Source of the DNA: Chromatium okenii
GTDB lineage: Bacteria > Pseudomonadota > Gammaproteobacteria > Chromatiales > Chromatiaceae
Assembly (NCBI RefSeq): GCF_002958735.1
Contig: NZ_PPGH01000018.1
Location: 1-64,000, forward strand
DNA: 64,000 nt
Direction: 5' to 3'
Both the position numbers and the translations under genes were made by a program. Positions 38,023 to 47,106 of the stretch are shown here, piece by piece. The notes beneath the pieces are model-generated. The model ran no database searches, was not told the origin of the DNA, and worked only from the letters and a program-made list of their open reading frames with translations. Every line of letters starts with the position of its first letter. Positions within the stretch are counted from its first letter, which is position 1.

Positions 38023-38361
38023 ATGTCAGACATGATTGATGTAGACGGCAAGCAATACGCCGTAGATGAAGAAGGCTATTTAGCCAATTTGAATGAATGG
38101 GTTCCGGGTATTGCTGGCGTGATGGCCAAGCAGGACAATTTGGAATTGACTGATGAACATTGGGACATCATCAATTTCCTGCGTGAGTATTATGAGGAAT
38201 ACCAGATTGCTCCCGCCGTGCGCGTATTAACCAAGGCGGTTGGTAAGAAGCTCGGTAAAGAGAAGGGCAACAGCAAATATCTGTACAGCTTATTCCCCTA
38301 TGGCCCAGCAAAACAGGCTTGTCGTTTTGCTGGTCTGCCGAAGCCAACTGGCTGCGTGTAA
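38023..38361 (+). CDS. dsrC: Sulfur-carrier protein DsrC
   Basis: A 112-residue intact protein. The mobile C-terminal arm CRFAGLPKPTGCV keeps both conserved cysteines (Cys100 and Cys111 here) that form the trisulfide substrate/product of DsrAB. DEEGYLANLNEWVPGIA and DEHWDIINFLREYYEEYQ are family hallmarks, as is LYSLFPYGPAKQAC. DsrC takes sulfur from DsrEFH and carries it to DsrAB, and is recycled by the DsrMKJOP membrane complex. GAGGAAAT precedes the ATG. Confidence 0.97.
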   Translation: MSDMIDVDGKQYAVDEEGYLANLNEWVPGIAGVMAKQDNLELTDEHWDIINFLREYYEEYQIAPAVRVLTKAVGKKLGKEKGNSKYLYSLFPYGPAKQACRFAGLPKPTGCV

Positions 38362-38430
38362 GTCTTTTTCATTCTGGGATGTCACGCGGCATCCCAGATT
38401 TATTTATTGATCCGCCGAGGTCGCAGCAAC

Positions 38431-39161
38431 ATGGCGTTTTTAACAACTTTCTACGCCTTTTTATTCTATTTTGCCGCGCTGGTTTTTGTGACCGGAGTGC
38501 TGTTTAAGATTACGCAATATGCGCGCACTCCTGCTCCATTAAAAATTCCAACCACGCCAGCTCCAACGACCACCAGTGGGGTGGTGTTGCGAATGACACG
38601 CGAAGTGGTTTTATTTGAAAGCCTGTTTCGGGGCAACAAATGGACGTGGATTTTCGGCTGGATGTTTCATTTCGGTTTATTACTGGTCACGCTGCGGCAT
38701 TTACGCTATTTCATTGAGCCGGTGTGGTTTCCCATTGAACTCGTGCAGCCGTTTGGCATTTATGGCGGTATGGCGATGATTGTGGGTTTAACGGGATTGT
38801 GGGCGCGGCGGTTCTTGGTGGATCGGGTGCGGTATATTTCTGCCCCTTCAGATCATTTAATTCTCGCTTTGTTGGTGCTGATTGGCGTCAGCGGTTTATT
38901 GATGAAATTCGTTTTTCATAGCGACATCGTTGAGATCAAAGCCTTCTTTATGGGTTGTATGCGTATGATTTTCAGCCGCTGCCGTCTGATCCGTTGTTAT
39001 TGCTGCATCTGTTCTTAGTGGCGCTATTGTTAATCATTTTTCCATATAGCAAATTACTCCATGCGCCGGGATTATTTTTTAGCCCAACTCGCAATCAAGC
39101 GGATAACCCGCGTGAAGTTCGACATATCGCGCCTTGGGCTCAACAACTCGAACAGAAATAA
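38431..39161 (+). CDS. dsrM: Membrane haem b subunit DsrM (one frameshift as read)
   Basis: About 243 residues after correction, NarI-like. Hydrophobic helices are visible in FLTTFYAFLFYFAALVFVTG, WIFGWMFHFGLLLVTL, MIVGLTGLWARRFLV and LALLVLIGVSGLLM. Near 38953 one base is missing (GGGTTG); restoring it gives LYAYDFQPLPSDPLLLLHLF and ALLLIIFPYSKLLH. It binds two b haems with His ligands such as in FHFG and HAPG and passes electrons between the quinone pool and DsrK. Start at MAFLTTFYAF (38431). Confidence 0.9.
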
Positions 39162-39202
39162 GCCCTTGAGTAATTCCGCACGTTCGCAGACGAGACTGAT
39201 TT

Positions 39203-40741
39203 ATGGCTAAGGCAACCTTTTTAGTTCCTGAGTTGACCCAGTACACCGAAGTTCCGGCAGTCACGCCCGGCGCAATGGCGCATAGCTCGCCGTTTGTGGC
39301 AAAGCCGGATTTTCAAGAGCCGCTCGGTTATCCGGGTGAACTCGTCGATGATTGGCAAAATAAAGCCATCGATAAGATGGGCGAATTGCTGGGTAAATAT
39401 CGCTCGCTACGGGTGTATATGGATGCCTGCGTGAAATGCGGCGCATGTACCGATAAATGCCATTATTTTCTCGGCACCAGCGATCCGAAAAATATGCCAG
39501 TGGGTCGTCAAGATTTAATGCGCAAGGTTTATCGGCGCTATTTCACTGTCGCTGGCAAATTATTTCCCAAATTAGTTGGCGCAGAAGATTTCACGAAAGA
39601 AGTGCTTGATGATTGGTATAGCTATTTTCATCAGTGCTCGCAATGTCGCCGCTGCTCGGTGTTTTGCCCTTATGGAATTGATACCGCTGAGATTTCAATG
39701 GCAGCGCGTGAAATCATGGATTGCATTGGCGTTGGGCAAAAATACTGCAATGAAATTATCGCCAAAGTTTATAAAGTCGGTAATAACTTAGGGCTTCCCG
39801 GCCCGGCGCTGATTGATACGTTGGAAGGTTTAGAAGAAGACGTTTACGACGAAACCGGCGTGCGGGTGCGTTATCCGATTGATCAAGTTGGCGCGGAAGT
39901 GTTGCTGGTGACGCCTTCGGCGGACTTTTTCGCCGAGCCGCATGTGGACGGTTTGATCGGCTACGGCAAGATGTTTCACGAGTCCGGCGTGACGTGGACG
40001 CTGAGTACGCAGGCTTCGGAAGCCGCTAATTTCGGCATGTTTATCGGTTCTTACGACAACATGCGCCGCATTTCCCAGCGTATTCGGGAAGCGGCGATCA
40101 AGCTGAAAGTCAAGCGCATCGTGTTTGGTGAATGTGGTCATGCGTGGCGGGTGGCGTACAGCTTTTTGAATACGCTGGCGGGACCTTGGGATTTTCTCGA
40201 TCCGCGCTATCCGGTGCCGCAGCACATTTGCGAGTTCACCTATGACCTGATTCAGCAGGGCAAGTTGACGTTCGATAAGAGCGAAAACGACGACAAGGTG
40301 ATGACGTTCCACGATAGCTGCAACGTCGCTCGCGCTTCGCGCATGGGTGATACGCCCGGCGGTCAGTTCGAGATTCCTCGCGCCATCATTCGCGCTACTT
40401 GCAACCACTTTTACGATATGGACGAGGACACCATCCGCGACCGGACGTTCTGTTGTGGCGGCGGCGGCGGGTTGCTGACCGATGATTTGATGGAGCTGCG
40501 CGTGAAAGGTGCCAAGCCGCGCATGGATGCGTTGAATAACGTCATTCAAGAAAAAGGCGTGACGCACATGGCGGCGATCTGCGCCATTTGTAAAACCCAG
40601 TTTAGTAAAGTCTTGCCGTATTACGGCATGGATATGAGTCAAATCATCAGCTTACATCAGCTCGTTGGCGACGCGATTGTGCTCACGCCCGATCCCGAAG
40701 ATGCAGATGATGACGATAGCGATGACGAGGACGACGATTAA
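39203..40741 (+). CDS. dsrK: HdrD-like Fe-S subunit DsrK
   Basis: A 512-residue intact protein. Two [4Fe-4S] motifs, CVKCGACTDKCHYF (about residues 75-88) and CSQCRRCSVFCPYG (about 147-160), and CCG-type cysteines in GECGHAWRVAYSF and TFCCGGGGGLL match the heterodisulfide-reductase-like catalytic subunit. It faces the cytoplasm, anchored by DsrM, and is thought to handle the DsrC disulfide. The last 20 residues are nearly all Asp/Glu (EDADDDDSDDEDDD), an odd acidic tail. It starts 41 bp after dsrM. Confidence 0.96.
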   Translation: MAKATFLVPELTQYTEVPAVTPGAMAHSSPFVAKPDFQEPLGYPGELVDDWQNKAIDKMGELLGKYRSLRVYMDACVKCGACTDKCHYFLGTSDPKNMPVGRQDLMRKVYRRYFTVAGKLFPKLVGAEDFTKEVLDDWYSYFHQCSQCRRCSVFCPYGIDTAEISMAAREIMDCIGVGQKYCNEIIAKVYKVGNNLGLPGPALIDTLEGLEEDVYDETGVRVRYPIDQVGAEVLLVTPSADFFAEPHVDGLIGYGKMFHESGVTWTLSTQASEAANFGMFIGSYDNMRRISQRIREAAIKLKVKRIVFGECGHAWRVAYSFLNTLAGPWDFLDPRYPVPQHICEFTYDLIQQGKLTFDKSENDDKVMTFHDSCNVARASRMGDTPGGQFEIPRAIIRATCNHFYDMDEDTIRDRTFCCGGGGGLLTDDLMELRVKGAKPRMDALNNVIQEKGVTHMAAICAICKTQFSKVLPYYGMDMSQIISLHQLVGDAIVLTPDPEDADDDDSDDEDDD

Positions 40742-40753
40742 ATTGCACTGGTC

Positions 40754-40781
40754 GGTCACTTGCTGCGCAGCGCGAGTGACC
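40754..40781 (+). promoter_or_regulatory. Inverted repeat in the dsrK-dsrL gap
   Basis: GGTCACT (40754-40760) with AGTGACC (40775-40781), extended inward by GC complementary bases (TGCTGCGCAGCGCG). The gap is 172 bp, long for this operon, so the hairpin may set dsrL to a different level. No T run follows. Confidence 0.45.
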
Positions 40782-40913
40782 ACCACGCGACGCCTGCAAC
40801 TGCATCACAACGATTGAGACCAACGGCGGTGCCAGCCGAAGCCGCCGATCCCCCTGAATACGAACGTCCTGATTTGGCATCAGGACTCAACTGGCATAAG
40901 GAGATTGAGCACG

Positions 40914-42878
40914 ATGGCGACTTCCAGCGACGAGATGACAATGAAGCCCTCCTGGCGCCGTTTTGAAGACGGCGAGCACGTCTGGGAGAAGCTGACCGAC
41001 CAGATTTTTAATCAAGACCGCTCCCACAAATGCCCGACCTACGTCCACAAGACGCCGCCGTGTCAAGGCAGTTGTCCGTCCGGTGAAGACATTCGCGGCT
41101 GGTTGCAGATCGTGCGCGGCATGGAACAACCGCCGCAGGGCATGGACTGGCGCGAATATGCGTTTCTCCGTTCCACCGACGCCAATCCGTTCCCATCATT
41201 GATGGGGCGCGTCTGTCCGGCGCCGTGTCAGGACGGCTGCAATCGCAACGAATTAGAAGATTTTGTCGGCATCAATGCCGTTGAGCAGTTCATCGGCGAT
41301 ACCGCCATTGCCAACGGCTACCAATTTGCCCCCGCGCCAGCCGACACCGGCAAGCGCATCGCCATCATCGGCGGCGGCCCCGCTGGTTTAGCGGCAGCGT
41401 ATCAACTGCGCCGCAAAGGTCACGGCTGCACCATTTTTGAGGCGAACGAAGGACTGGGCGGCATGTTCCGCTTCGGCATTCCCGGCTATCGCGTCCCGCG
41501 TGACAAATTGGACGCGGAAATCCAGCGCATCCTCAACCTCGGCTTGATCGAGGTGAAGCTCAAAACCCGCGTCGGCACTGATGTCAGCGTGGAACAGCTC
41601 GAACAAGACTATGACGCAGTGTTGTGGGCGCTCGGCTGCCAGAGCGGACGCGGACTGCCGGTTGATGGCTGGAAAGACACGCCCAACTGCGTCTCCGGCG
41701 TCGCCTTCCTCAAGGCGTACAACGAAGGGCGGATGAAATTCACCGCGCAAAAAGTGGTCTGCGTCGGTGGCGGCGATACCTCGATTGACGTGGTTTCCGT
41801 AGCGCGTCGGCTCGGTCACATCACCAAACATGGGCAAAGCGAGCTGCCGGAGAGCGTGATTCGTGACGGTTATGTCGCCCACGATGCTGCGACCGCAGCA
41901 GCGGCGGAAGGCGCAGAAGTCACGCTGACCTCGTTGTTTACCCGCGACAAAATGACTGCGTCTGAGCACGAAGTCCACGATGCCAATCGTGAAGGCGTCA
42001 CCGTGCTGGACGGCGTGATGCCGCTGGAAGTCATCAAAGATGCCAACGGTCGCGCCACTGGCTTGAAAGTGTGCGATTGCACCATGACTGACGGGCGGCC
42101 GACCGCGATTGCTGGCACCGAGCGCGTGTTGGCAGCGGATTTGATCGTGTCGGCAATCGGGCAAGGTGGCGATCTCACCGGCTTGGAAGGCTTTGATAAC
42201 GGACGCGGTTTGATTGATGCCGACAAGTTTTATCAGGTGCCCGGCAAGGCGGGGCATTTCGTCGCCGGCGACATCATTCGCCCGCATTTGCTGACGACTG
42301 CGATTGGGCAGGCGTGGGTGGCGGCGGATTCGATTGATGCCTATGTCAATCACGCTGAAAACAAGCGCCGTCCGAAGGTGGACGTGCATCACTTTGATTT
42401 GCTGGATAAAATGACTGAGGCACATCTCGCGCCCACGCCATTTGTTCCCGCCGAGCAGGGCGATATGCGCGGCACTTCCGATGCGAATTTTGCGATTCAC
42501 AATTACGAAGATCGCTCCAGCGCCGAAGTCATTCCGCACGATGAGTTATTCCTCGGTCATTTCAATTACGTCGCTCGCAACCTGCGCCAAGAAGAGGTGC
42601 CGACAGCGGAAGATGTGCTCGGTCATTTCCACGAGCGCGTCATCGGCTTGACCGAAGCGGAAGCCATCAACGAAGCCAAGCGGTGCATGAGCTGCGGGCT
42701 GTGTTTCGAGTGCGACAACTGCGTGATTTATTGCCCCCAAGATGCGATTTCTCGCGTGGACAAGAAAAACCGCACCACCGGTCGTTATGTGCAAACCGAC
42801 TATTCGCGCTGCATCGGCTGTCACATTTGCGCAGATGTCTGTCCGACCGGCTACATCAAGATGGGTTTGGGCGAATAA
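40914..42878 (+). CDS. dsrL: NAD(P)H:acceptor oxidoreductase DsrL
   Basis: A 654-residue glutamate-synthase-small-subunit-like flavoprotein. It starts with a Cys region (HKTPPCQGSCPSGEDI; CPAPCQDGCNRNELEDFVG), then FAD loop IAIIGGGPAGLAAAYQLRRK (about residues 145-164), NAD loop VVCVGGGDTSIDVVSVARR (about 282-300), and a C-terminal 2x[4Fe-4S] ferredoxin CMSCGLCFECDNCVIYCP and CIGCHICADVCPTGYI. It moves electrons released by DsrAB sulfur oxidation to NAD+. It is a marker of the oxidative Dsr pathway in bacteria. The ATG at 40914 is preferred over an in-frame TTG 9 bp upstream. Confidence 0.95.
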   Translation: MATSSDEMTMKPSWRRFEDGEHVWEKLTDQIFNQDRSHKCPTYVHKTPPCQGSCPSGEDIRGWLQIVRGMEQPPQGMDWREYAFLRSTDANPFPSLMGRVCPAPCQDGCNRNELEDFVGINAVEQFIGDTAIANGYQFAPAPADTGKRIAIIGGGPAGLAAAYQLRRKGHGCTIFEANEGLGGMFRFGIPGYRVPRDKLDAEIQRILNLGLIEVKLKTRVGTDVSVEQLEQDYDAVLWALGCQSGRGLPVDGWKDTPNCVSGVAFLKAYNEGRMKFTAQKVVCVGGGDTSIDVVSVARRLGHITKHGQSELPESVIRDGYVAHDAATAAAAEGAEVTLTSLFTRDKMTASEHEVHDANREGVTVLDGVMPLEVIKDANGRATGLKVCDCTMTDGRPTAIAGTERVLAADLIVSAIGQGGDLTGLEGFDNGRGLIDADKFYQVPGKAGHFVAGDIIRPHLLTTAIGQAWVAADSIDAYVNHAENKRRPKVDVHHFDLLDKMTEAHLAPTPFVPAEQGDMRGTSDANFAIHNYEDRSSAEVIPHDELFLGHFNYVARNLRQEEVPTAEDVLGHFHERVIGLTEAEAINEAKRCMSCGLCFECDNCVIYCPQDAISRVDKKNRTTGRYVQTDYSRCIGCHICADVCPTGYIKMGLGE

Positions 42879-42896
42879 ATGCCCACGGAGGCGTCG

Positions 42897-43367
42897 ATGG
42901 CTAAAAGCGTGCTCACAGTTGGCCTCGTCGCGCTGGGATTGGTCTGGGCGCTTGCCCAGACTGCTCAAGCCGATGATATGAAACGCTATGTGGTCGCGGG
43001 TTCACAGGCTGCCAAACTGGAGTCCTGTGTCGAACCGACTGAGCTGATGCGCCGCCAGCACATGGAATTCATCAAGCATCAGCGGATTGCGACGGTTCAC
43101 GAAGGCATCCGCATCGAAAAATATAGTCTGTCGGGATGCGTGGACTGTCATATCAGCTACAACGCGGAACAGATTCCGCAGCCGATCAATCAGGCGGATC
43201 AATTTTGTGGTGCCTGCCATGCGTTTGCGGCAGTCAATCTCAATTGCTTTGACTGTCACGCGGCGGTGCCGAACGGAACGCCGCTGGATGCGGCAGCGAT
43301 GGCGGCGCACGACGCTGCTGGCGTTGCGGCGCAGGTGCAGTCGCATCGTGATGGGGAAAATCATTGA
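42897..43367 (+). CDS. dsrJ: Periplasmic triheme cytochrome c DsrJ
   Basis: A 156-residue secreted protein. Residues 1-23 form a signal peptide (VGLVALGLVWALAQTAQA). Three c-type haem motifs are visible: CVDCH, CGACH and CFDCH (about residues 77-130). DsrJ is the periplasmic part of DsrMKJOP, one haem with unusual His/Cys ligation in the family. CGGAGG precedes the chosen ATG; an in-frame ATG six codons upstream (42879) overlaps the dsrL stop region and is less likely. Confidence 0.95.
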   Translation: MAKSVLTVGLVALGLVWALAQTAQADDMKRYVVAGSQAAKLESCVEPTELMRRQHMEFIKHQRIATVHEGIRIEKYSLSGCVDCHISYNAEQIPQPINQADQFCGACHAFAAVNLNCFDCHAAVPNGTPLDAAAMAAHDAAGVAAQVQSHRDGENH

Positions 43368-43368
43368 T

Positions 43369-44145
43369 ATGAAAGACGACAACGACGCAATTGACCCGCA
43401 ACGCCGCGCCTTTTTAGGCGTCGCTGCGGGAGTCACTGCCGCCGTCACGGTGGCACCCGGCGTGTTGCTGCACACGGTGGACGCCGCGCCGCGAGCGGAG
43501 CCGGTCACGTCTGATGTGCGCTGGGGCTTGCTGATTGACACGGCGAAATGTGTTGACGGGTGCTCGGCGTGCGTTGACGCCTGCCACCATGAAAACGGCT
43601 TGAATTTGCAGACGATGCCGGCCGAACAGGCGGTGAAAAAGTGGGAAACGCAAAAGCCGGCGTGGGTGCGCAAAGTCAAGTTGCAAGACAACCAAACCGG
43701 ACGGATGACGACCTTGCCGCTGATGTGCCAACACTGCGACGATCCGCCGTGCGTGGACGTGTGCCCAACTGGTGCGTCATTCAAACGCGCTGATGGCATT
43801 GTGATGGTTGATCGTCATTTATGTATTGGCTGCCGCTATTGCATGATGGCGTGTCCGTATAAAGCTCGCAGTTTTATTCATGGCGATGTACACGGGCAAT
43901 TAACGAGCGTGCCACGCGGCAAAGGCTGTGTTGAAAGCTGCAATTTATGTGTGCAACGTCGTGATTTTGGTCAAGAATCAACTGCGTGTGTTGATGCGTG
44001 CGCGGCGGAAGGTCATCACGCCATTGTATTCGGTGATCTCAAAGACCCCGATAGCACCATTTGCAAATTGCTGAATGAGATGCCGAGCCGTCAACTCCGA
44101 GAAGATTTGGTTTTGAATACGGGCGTGCGCTATTCCGGTGTCTAA
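43369..44145 (+). CDS. dsrO: Periplasmic Fe-S subunit DsrO (Tat-exported)
   Basis: A 258-residue ferredoxin-like protein with many cysteines (CVDGCSACVDACHHENG, CQHCDDPPCVDVCPTG, CIGCRYCMMACPYKARSF, CVESCNLC). The N-terminus DPQRRAFLGVAAGV is a twin-arginine signal (about residues 9-22). It carries electrons between DsrJ and the DsrP membrane protein. The ATG at 43369 lies 1 bp after the dsrJ stop; an upstream ATG at 43351 would overlap dsrJ by 17 bp. Confidence 0.94.
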   Translation: MKDDNDAIDPQRRAFLGVAAGVTAAVTVAPGVLLHTVDAAPRAEPVTSDVRWGLLIDTAKCVDGCSACVDACHHENGLNLQTMPAEQAVKKWETQKPAWVRKVKLQDNQTGRMTTLPLMCQHCDDPPCVDVCPTGASFKRADGIVMVDRHLCIGCRYCMMACPYKARSFIHGDVHGQLTSVPRGKGCVESCNLCVQRRDFGQESTACVDACAAEGHHAIVFGDLKDPDSTICKLLNEMPSRQLREDLVLNTGVRYSGV

Positions 44146-44166
44146 TCAGGGCAAGGGAAACAACTA

Positions 44167-45417
44167 ATGAAACGAATCGTTTATCGGGAATGGCGCATTC
44201 CGCCGACGCAATTTTGGAGCATTTTAGGCATCCTTGCGGCGGTGGTGAGCATGTCCACGCTTGCCTTTGGTTATATGGAACATACCGGCCATTGGGTCAG
44301 CGGTATGAATAATTCAGTGGTCTGGGGAACGCCGCATGTATTTGCGGTATTCCTTGTCATTGCGGCATCAGGGGCGCTGAATATCGCATCCATTGGCACC
44401 GTATTTCATAAACCTATTTATAAACCGTTAGGTCGGCTGTCGGGTTTATTGGCAGTAGCAATGCTAATGGGCGGATTGCTGGTATTGGTAATGGATTTAG
44501 GTCGTCCTGAGCGATTGATCGTTGCCATGACCAGTTATAATTTCAGTTCCATTTTCGCGTGGAACATCTTTCTGTATACCGGTTTTATGGTGATTGTCAT
44601 TGCTTATTTATGGACAATGGCAGATCGGCAGGGCGCACCTTTTAATTATTCGGTTGGTATCATTGCATTTTTATGGCGACTGGCGCTCACCACAGGTACT
44701 GGATCGATTTTTGGATTTTTGGTTTCTCGCCAAGCCTATGATGCAGCGGTATTAGCGCCAATGTTTGTACTGCTGTCATTCGCCTATGGACTCGCAATTT
44801 TTATGATGGTGTTGTTGTTTTCTTTTGGTGAAGACAACCGTCCGATTGGTCCGAAAATTCTGCGGCGCTTAAAGAATTTGCTCGGTGTATTCGTTGCTGG
44901 TGTGCTGTATTTCGTGCTGATTTATCATCTCACCAATTTATACGGTGCAAAAAACGATGATTTTGAAAATTGGCTGTTGTTCAATGGCGGTATGCACACC
45001 TTCATGTTCTGGATTGGATGGATTTTAATTGGCGGTCTATTGCCTCTCGGAATTATCTATCATCCCGAATTGAGCAAAGAACGCAATTGGATTATGGCAG
45101 CCTGTGCATTAGTCACGTTGGGCGGATTGGCAGCGATGTACGTCATCATCATCAGCAGCCAAGCATTTCCAATTCAAATGTTCCCCGGTCATACGATTAT
45201 CGAATCAAGTTTCTTTGATGGCGTGAACGGTCAGCCGGGTCCATATACACCAACAATTCCAGAAGTATTATTGGGATTTGGTGGCGTTGCCGTGGCGCTG
45301 ATTATTACAGTGGTCGGTGTGCGGGTATTGCAATTCCTGCCTGAATCGCTCGCTGATGATGTGATTCCAATTGATGAAGAAACGTTAAGTGAGGATGCGT
45401 TCGCCAAACCTGCTTAA
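44167..45417 (+). CDS. dsrP: NrfD-family membrane subunit DsrP
   Basis: A 416-residue integral membrane protein with about ten hydrophobic helices, for example FWSILGILAAVVSMSTLAFG and LLAVAMLMGGLLVLVMDLG. MDLGRPERLIVAMTSYNF is the NrfD/PsrC signature. It exchanges electrons with the quinone pool as part of DsrMKJOP. It follows dsrO by 21 bp with a GGGAAA site upstream. Confidence 0.95.
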   Translation: MKRIVYREWRIPPTQFWSILGILAAVVSMSTLAFGYMEHTGHWVSGMNNSVVWGTPHVFAVFLVIAASGALNIASIGTVFHKPIYKPLGRLSGLLAVAMLMGGLLVLVMDLGRPERLIVAMTSYNFSSIFAWNIFLYTGFMVIVIAYLWTMADRQGAPFNYSVGIIAFLWRLALTTGTGSIFGFLVSRQAYDAAVLAPMFVLLSFAYGLAIFMMVLLFSFGEDNRPIGPKILRRLKNLLGVFVAGVLYFVLIYHLTNLYGAKNDDFENWLLFNGGMHTFMFWIGWILIGGLLPLGIIYHPELSKERNWIMAACALVTLGGLAAMYVIIISSQAFPIQMFPGHTIIESSFFDGVNGQPGPYTPTIPEVLLGFGGVAVALIITVVGVRVLQFLPESLADDVIPIDEETLSEDAFAKPA

Positions 45418-45434
45418 TTCTTTTTCTCGCCACT

Positions 45435-45482
45435 AAAGGCGTAAAGACGGCAAAGCAAATCTTTGTCATCTTTGCGCCTTTT
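45435..45482 (+). terminator. Imperfect palindrome between dsrP and dsrN
   Basis: AAAGGCGTAAAGACGGCAAAG (45435-45455) pairs with CTTTGTCATCTTTGCGCCTTT (45461-45481) with three mismatches and a short loop, followed by T. It resembles dispersed palindromes rich in (C)TTTGCG and could serve as a partial terminator between dsrP and dsrN. Confidence 0.5.
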
Positions 45483-45507
45483 CAGTTTAACGGTTTGATA
45501 ATTTCCA

Positions 45508-46884
45508 ATGGCTCATCTTTACATTGCCGCACCGCAGAAATCTTCGGGTAAAACCACGCTATCTATTGGGCTATGTCGTCAATGGCGCAATCGCGGGTTG
45601 GTTGTGCAACCATTCAAAAAAGGACCGGATTTCATTGATCCGCTCTGGCTCAGTCAAGCAGCTTCCCGTCCTTGTTTTAATCTTGATTTTCATACGATGC
45701 CCATTGCCGAAATCAATACTGCATTTACGCAGGAACTCAACGGCGCTGATCTCGGTTTAATTGAAGGCAACGTTGGTTTATTTGATAGCACTGAATTAAA
45801 TGGAGCACACAGTAACGCTGAATTGGCGAAACAATTAAACGCTCCGGTGATTCTCGTGATTAATTGTCACGGCATGGCGCGGGGTATTGCGCCGCTATTG
45901 CTCGGCTATTGCGCTTTTGATCCCGATTTACATCTTGCTGGCGTCATTCTTAATCGCGTTGGCGGCAGCCGTCATGCAGCGAATCTCATTCGCGTGGTGG
46001 AGCATTACAGTGATTTACCAGTATTGGGTGTGTTGTCCCGCGATGATGAGATCAGTATTGACGAACGGCATTTAGGTTTAATGCCGAGTAACGAGACCGA
46101 AAGCGCCGATGCTTGGATTAACGCAATTGCGCAGCGTGTCGCCGAGCAGGTTGATTTGGAACGGTTATTAACGATTGCAGAACAGACTCCGCGTCCTACG
46201 TCAATCATTGCGCCAGCGGTGTCAGTAAATCGTGAATCGCCAATACGCATTGGAATTGCCCGTGATGCAGCATTTGGTTTTTATTATCCAGATGATTTGC
46301 GAGCACTTGCAGCGGCTGGCGCGGAATTGGTGCCATTCAGTCCAATTGCGGATGTTCAATTGCCAGCAGTCGATGCGCTATTGCTGGGCGGTGGTTTTCC
46401 TGAATACCGCATGACCGAATTGGAAGCGAATTATTCAATGCGCCAGCACATTGCCGAATTCATTGCTGACGGCAAACCGGTATATGCGGAATGCGGTGGG
46501 CTGATGTATTTGTGCGCTGGTTTGACGTTTCACGGCGAGCGGCGAGCGATGGTCGGTGCACTCAAGGCGGAGGTGGCGATGCGCCCGCGTCCACAGGGGC
46601 GCGGTTATGTGCAACTGCGCGAAACGGCAGCGTTTCCGTGGCAACGCGATCCGCCGCATTGCGCCGAGATTTCCGCGCATGAATTCCACCATTCCGCAAT
46701 TGTGCAGCCTGATCCGGCGTGGATTTATGGTTACGAAGTCTTGCGCGGCGTAGGCGTCAATGGGACACATGACGGCATCGTGCAGAGCAATTTATTGGCG
46801 TGTTACAGTCACTTACGCAGCGTTGGTGGCAACAATTGGACCGAGCGTTTTGTGGCGCACATTCGGCGGTGTTACGGCGGTTGA
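45508..46884 (+). CDS. dsrN: Sirohaem amidase DsrN (cobyrinate a,c-diamide synthase family)
   Basis: A 458-residue ATP-dependent amidotransferase, the CbiA/CobB type. The P-loop-like YIAAPQKSSGKTTLSIGL (residues 4-21), LIEGNVGLFDSTE and a C-terminal glutaminase domain LLLGGGFPEYRMTELEAN with the nucleophile Cys in YAECGGLMYLCAGL (about residue 330) are visible. In Dsr clusters it converts sirohaem to sirohaem amide, the DsrAB cofactor. It starts 90 bp after dsrP. Cobyrinate activity cannot be excluded, but no other B12 synthesis genes are near. Confidence 0.92.
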   Translation: MAHLYIAAPQKSSGKTTLSIGLCRQWRNRGLVVQPFKKGPDFIDPLWLSQAASRPCFNLDFHTMPIAEINTAFTQELNGADLGLIEGNVGLFDSTELNGAHSNAELAKQLNAPVILVINCHGMARGIAPLLLGYCAFDPDLHLAGVILNRVGGSRHAANLIRVVEHYSDLPVLGVLSRDDEISIDERHLGLMPSNETESADAWINAIAQRVAEQVDLERLLTIAEQTPRPTSIIAPAVSVNRESPIRIGIARDAAFGFYYPDDLRALAAAGAELVPFSPIADVQLPAVDALLLGGGFPEYRMTELEANYSMRQHIAEFIADGKPVYAECGGLMYLCAGLTFHGERRAMVGALKAEVAMRPRPQGRGYVQLRETAAFPWQRDPPHCAEISAHEFHHSAIVQPDPAWIYGYEVLRGVGVNGTHDGIVQSNLLACYSHLRSVGGNNWTERFVAHIRRCYGG

Positions 46885-46947
46885 AACGTTTTCCGGTGCA
46901 GCAAGGTTGTTTCAATGGGATGAGCGGTGTATATTTCCGCTCGCGTT

Positions 46948-47034
46948 GCCGGGGTGGCGAAATTGGTAGACGCATCAGACTCAAAATCTGACGGGGGTGA
47001 CCCCATGCCGGTTCGATTCCGGCCCTCGGTACCA
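46948..47034 (+). tRNA. tRNA-Leu (anticodon CAA)
   Basis: An 87-nt cloverleaf with encoded CCA. D-loop GGTGGCGAAATTGGTAGA, anticodon stem TCAGA/TCTGA with loop CTCAAAA, giving anticodon CAA at the 34-36 position, a long variable arm as in class II tRNAs, and T-arm CCGGTTCGATTCCGG. The acceptor stem GCCGGGG pairs with CCTCGGT, so the first pair is G-U instead of G-C. Confidence 0.93.
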
Positions 47035-47042
47035 AATTAAAC

Positions 47043-47076
47043 AAGGAGTTAGGTCAAAAAACCTAACTCCTTTTTG
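47043..47076 (+). terminator. Terminator after tRNA-Leu
   Basis: AAGGAGTTAGGT (47043-47054) and ACCTAACTCCTT (47061-47072) form a perfect 12-bp stem followed by TTT. It ends the tRNA transcript. Confidence 0.85.
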
Positions 47077-47106
47077 TTTGCCTGCGACTTGCCAACACCA
47101 GCGCAG

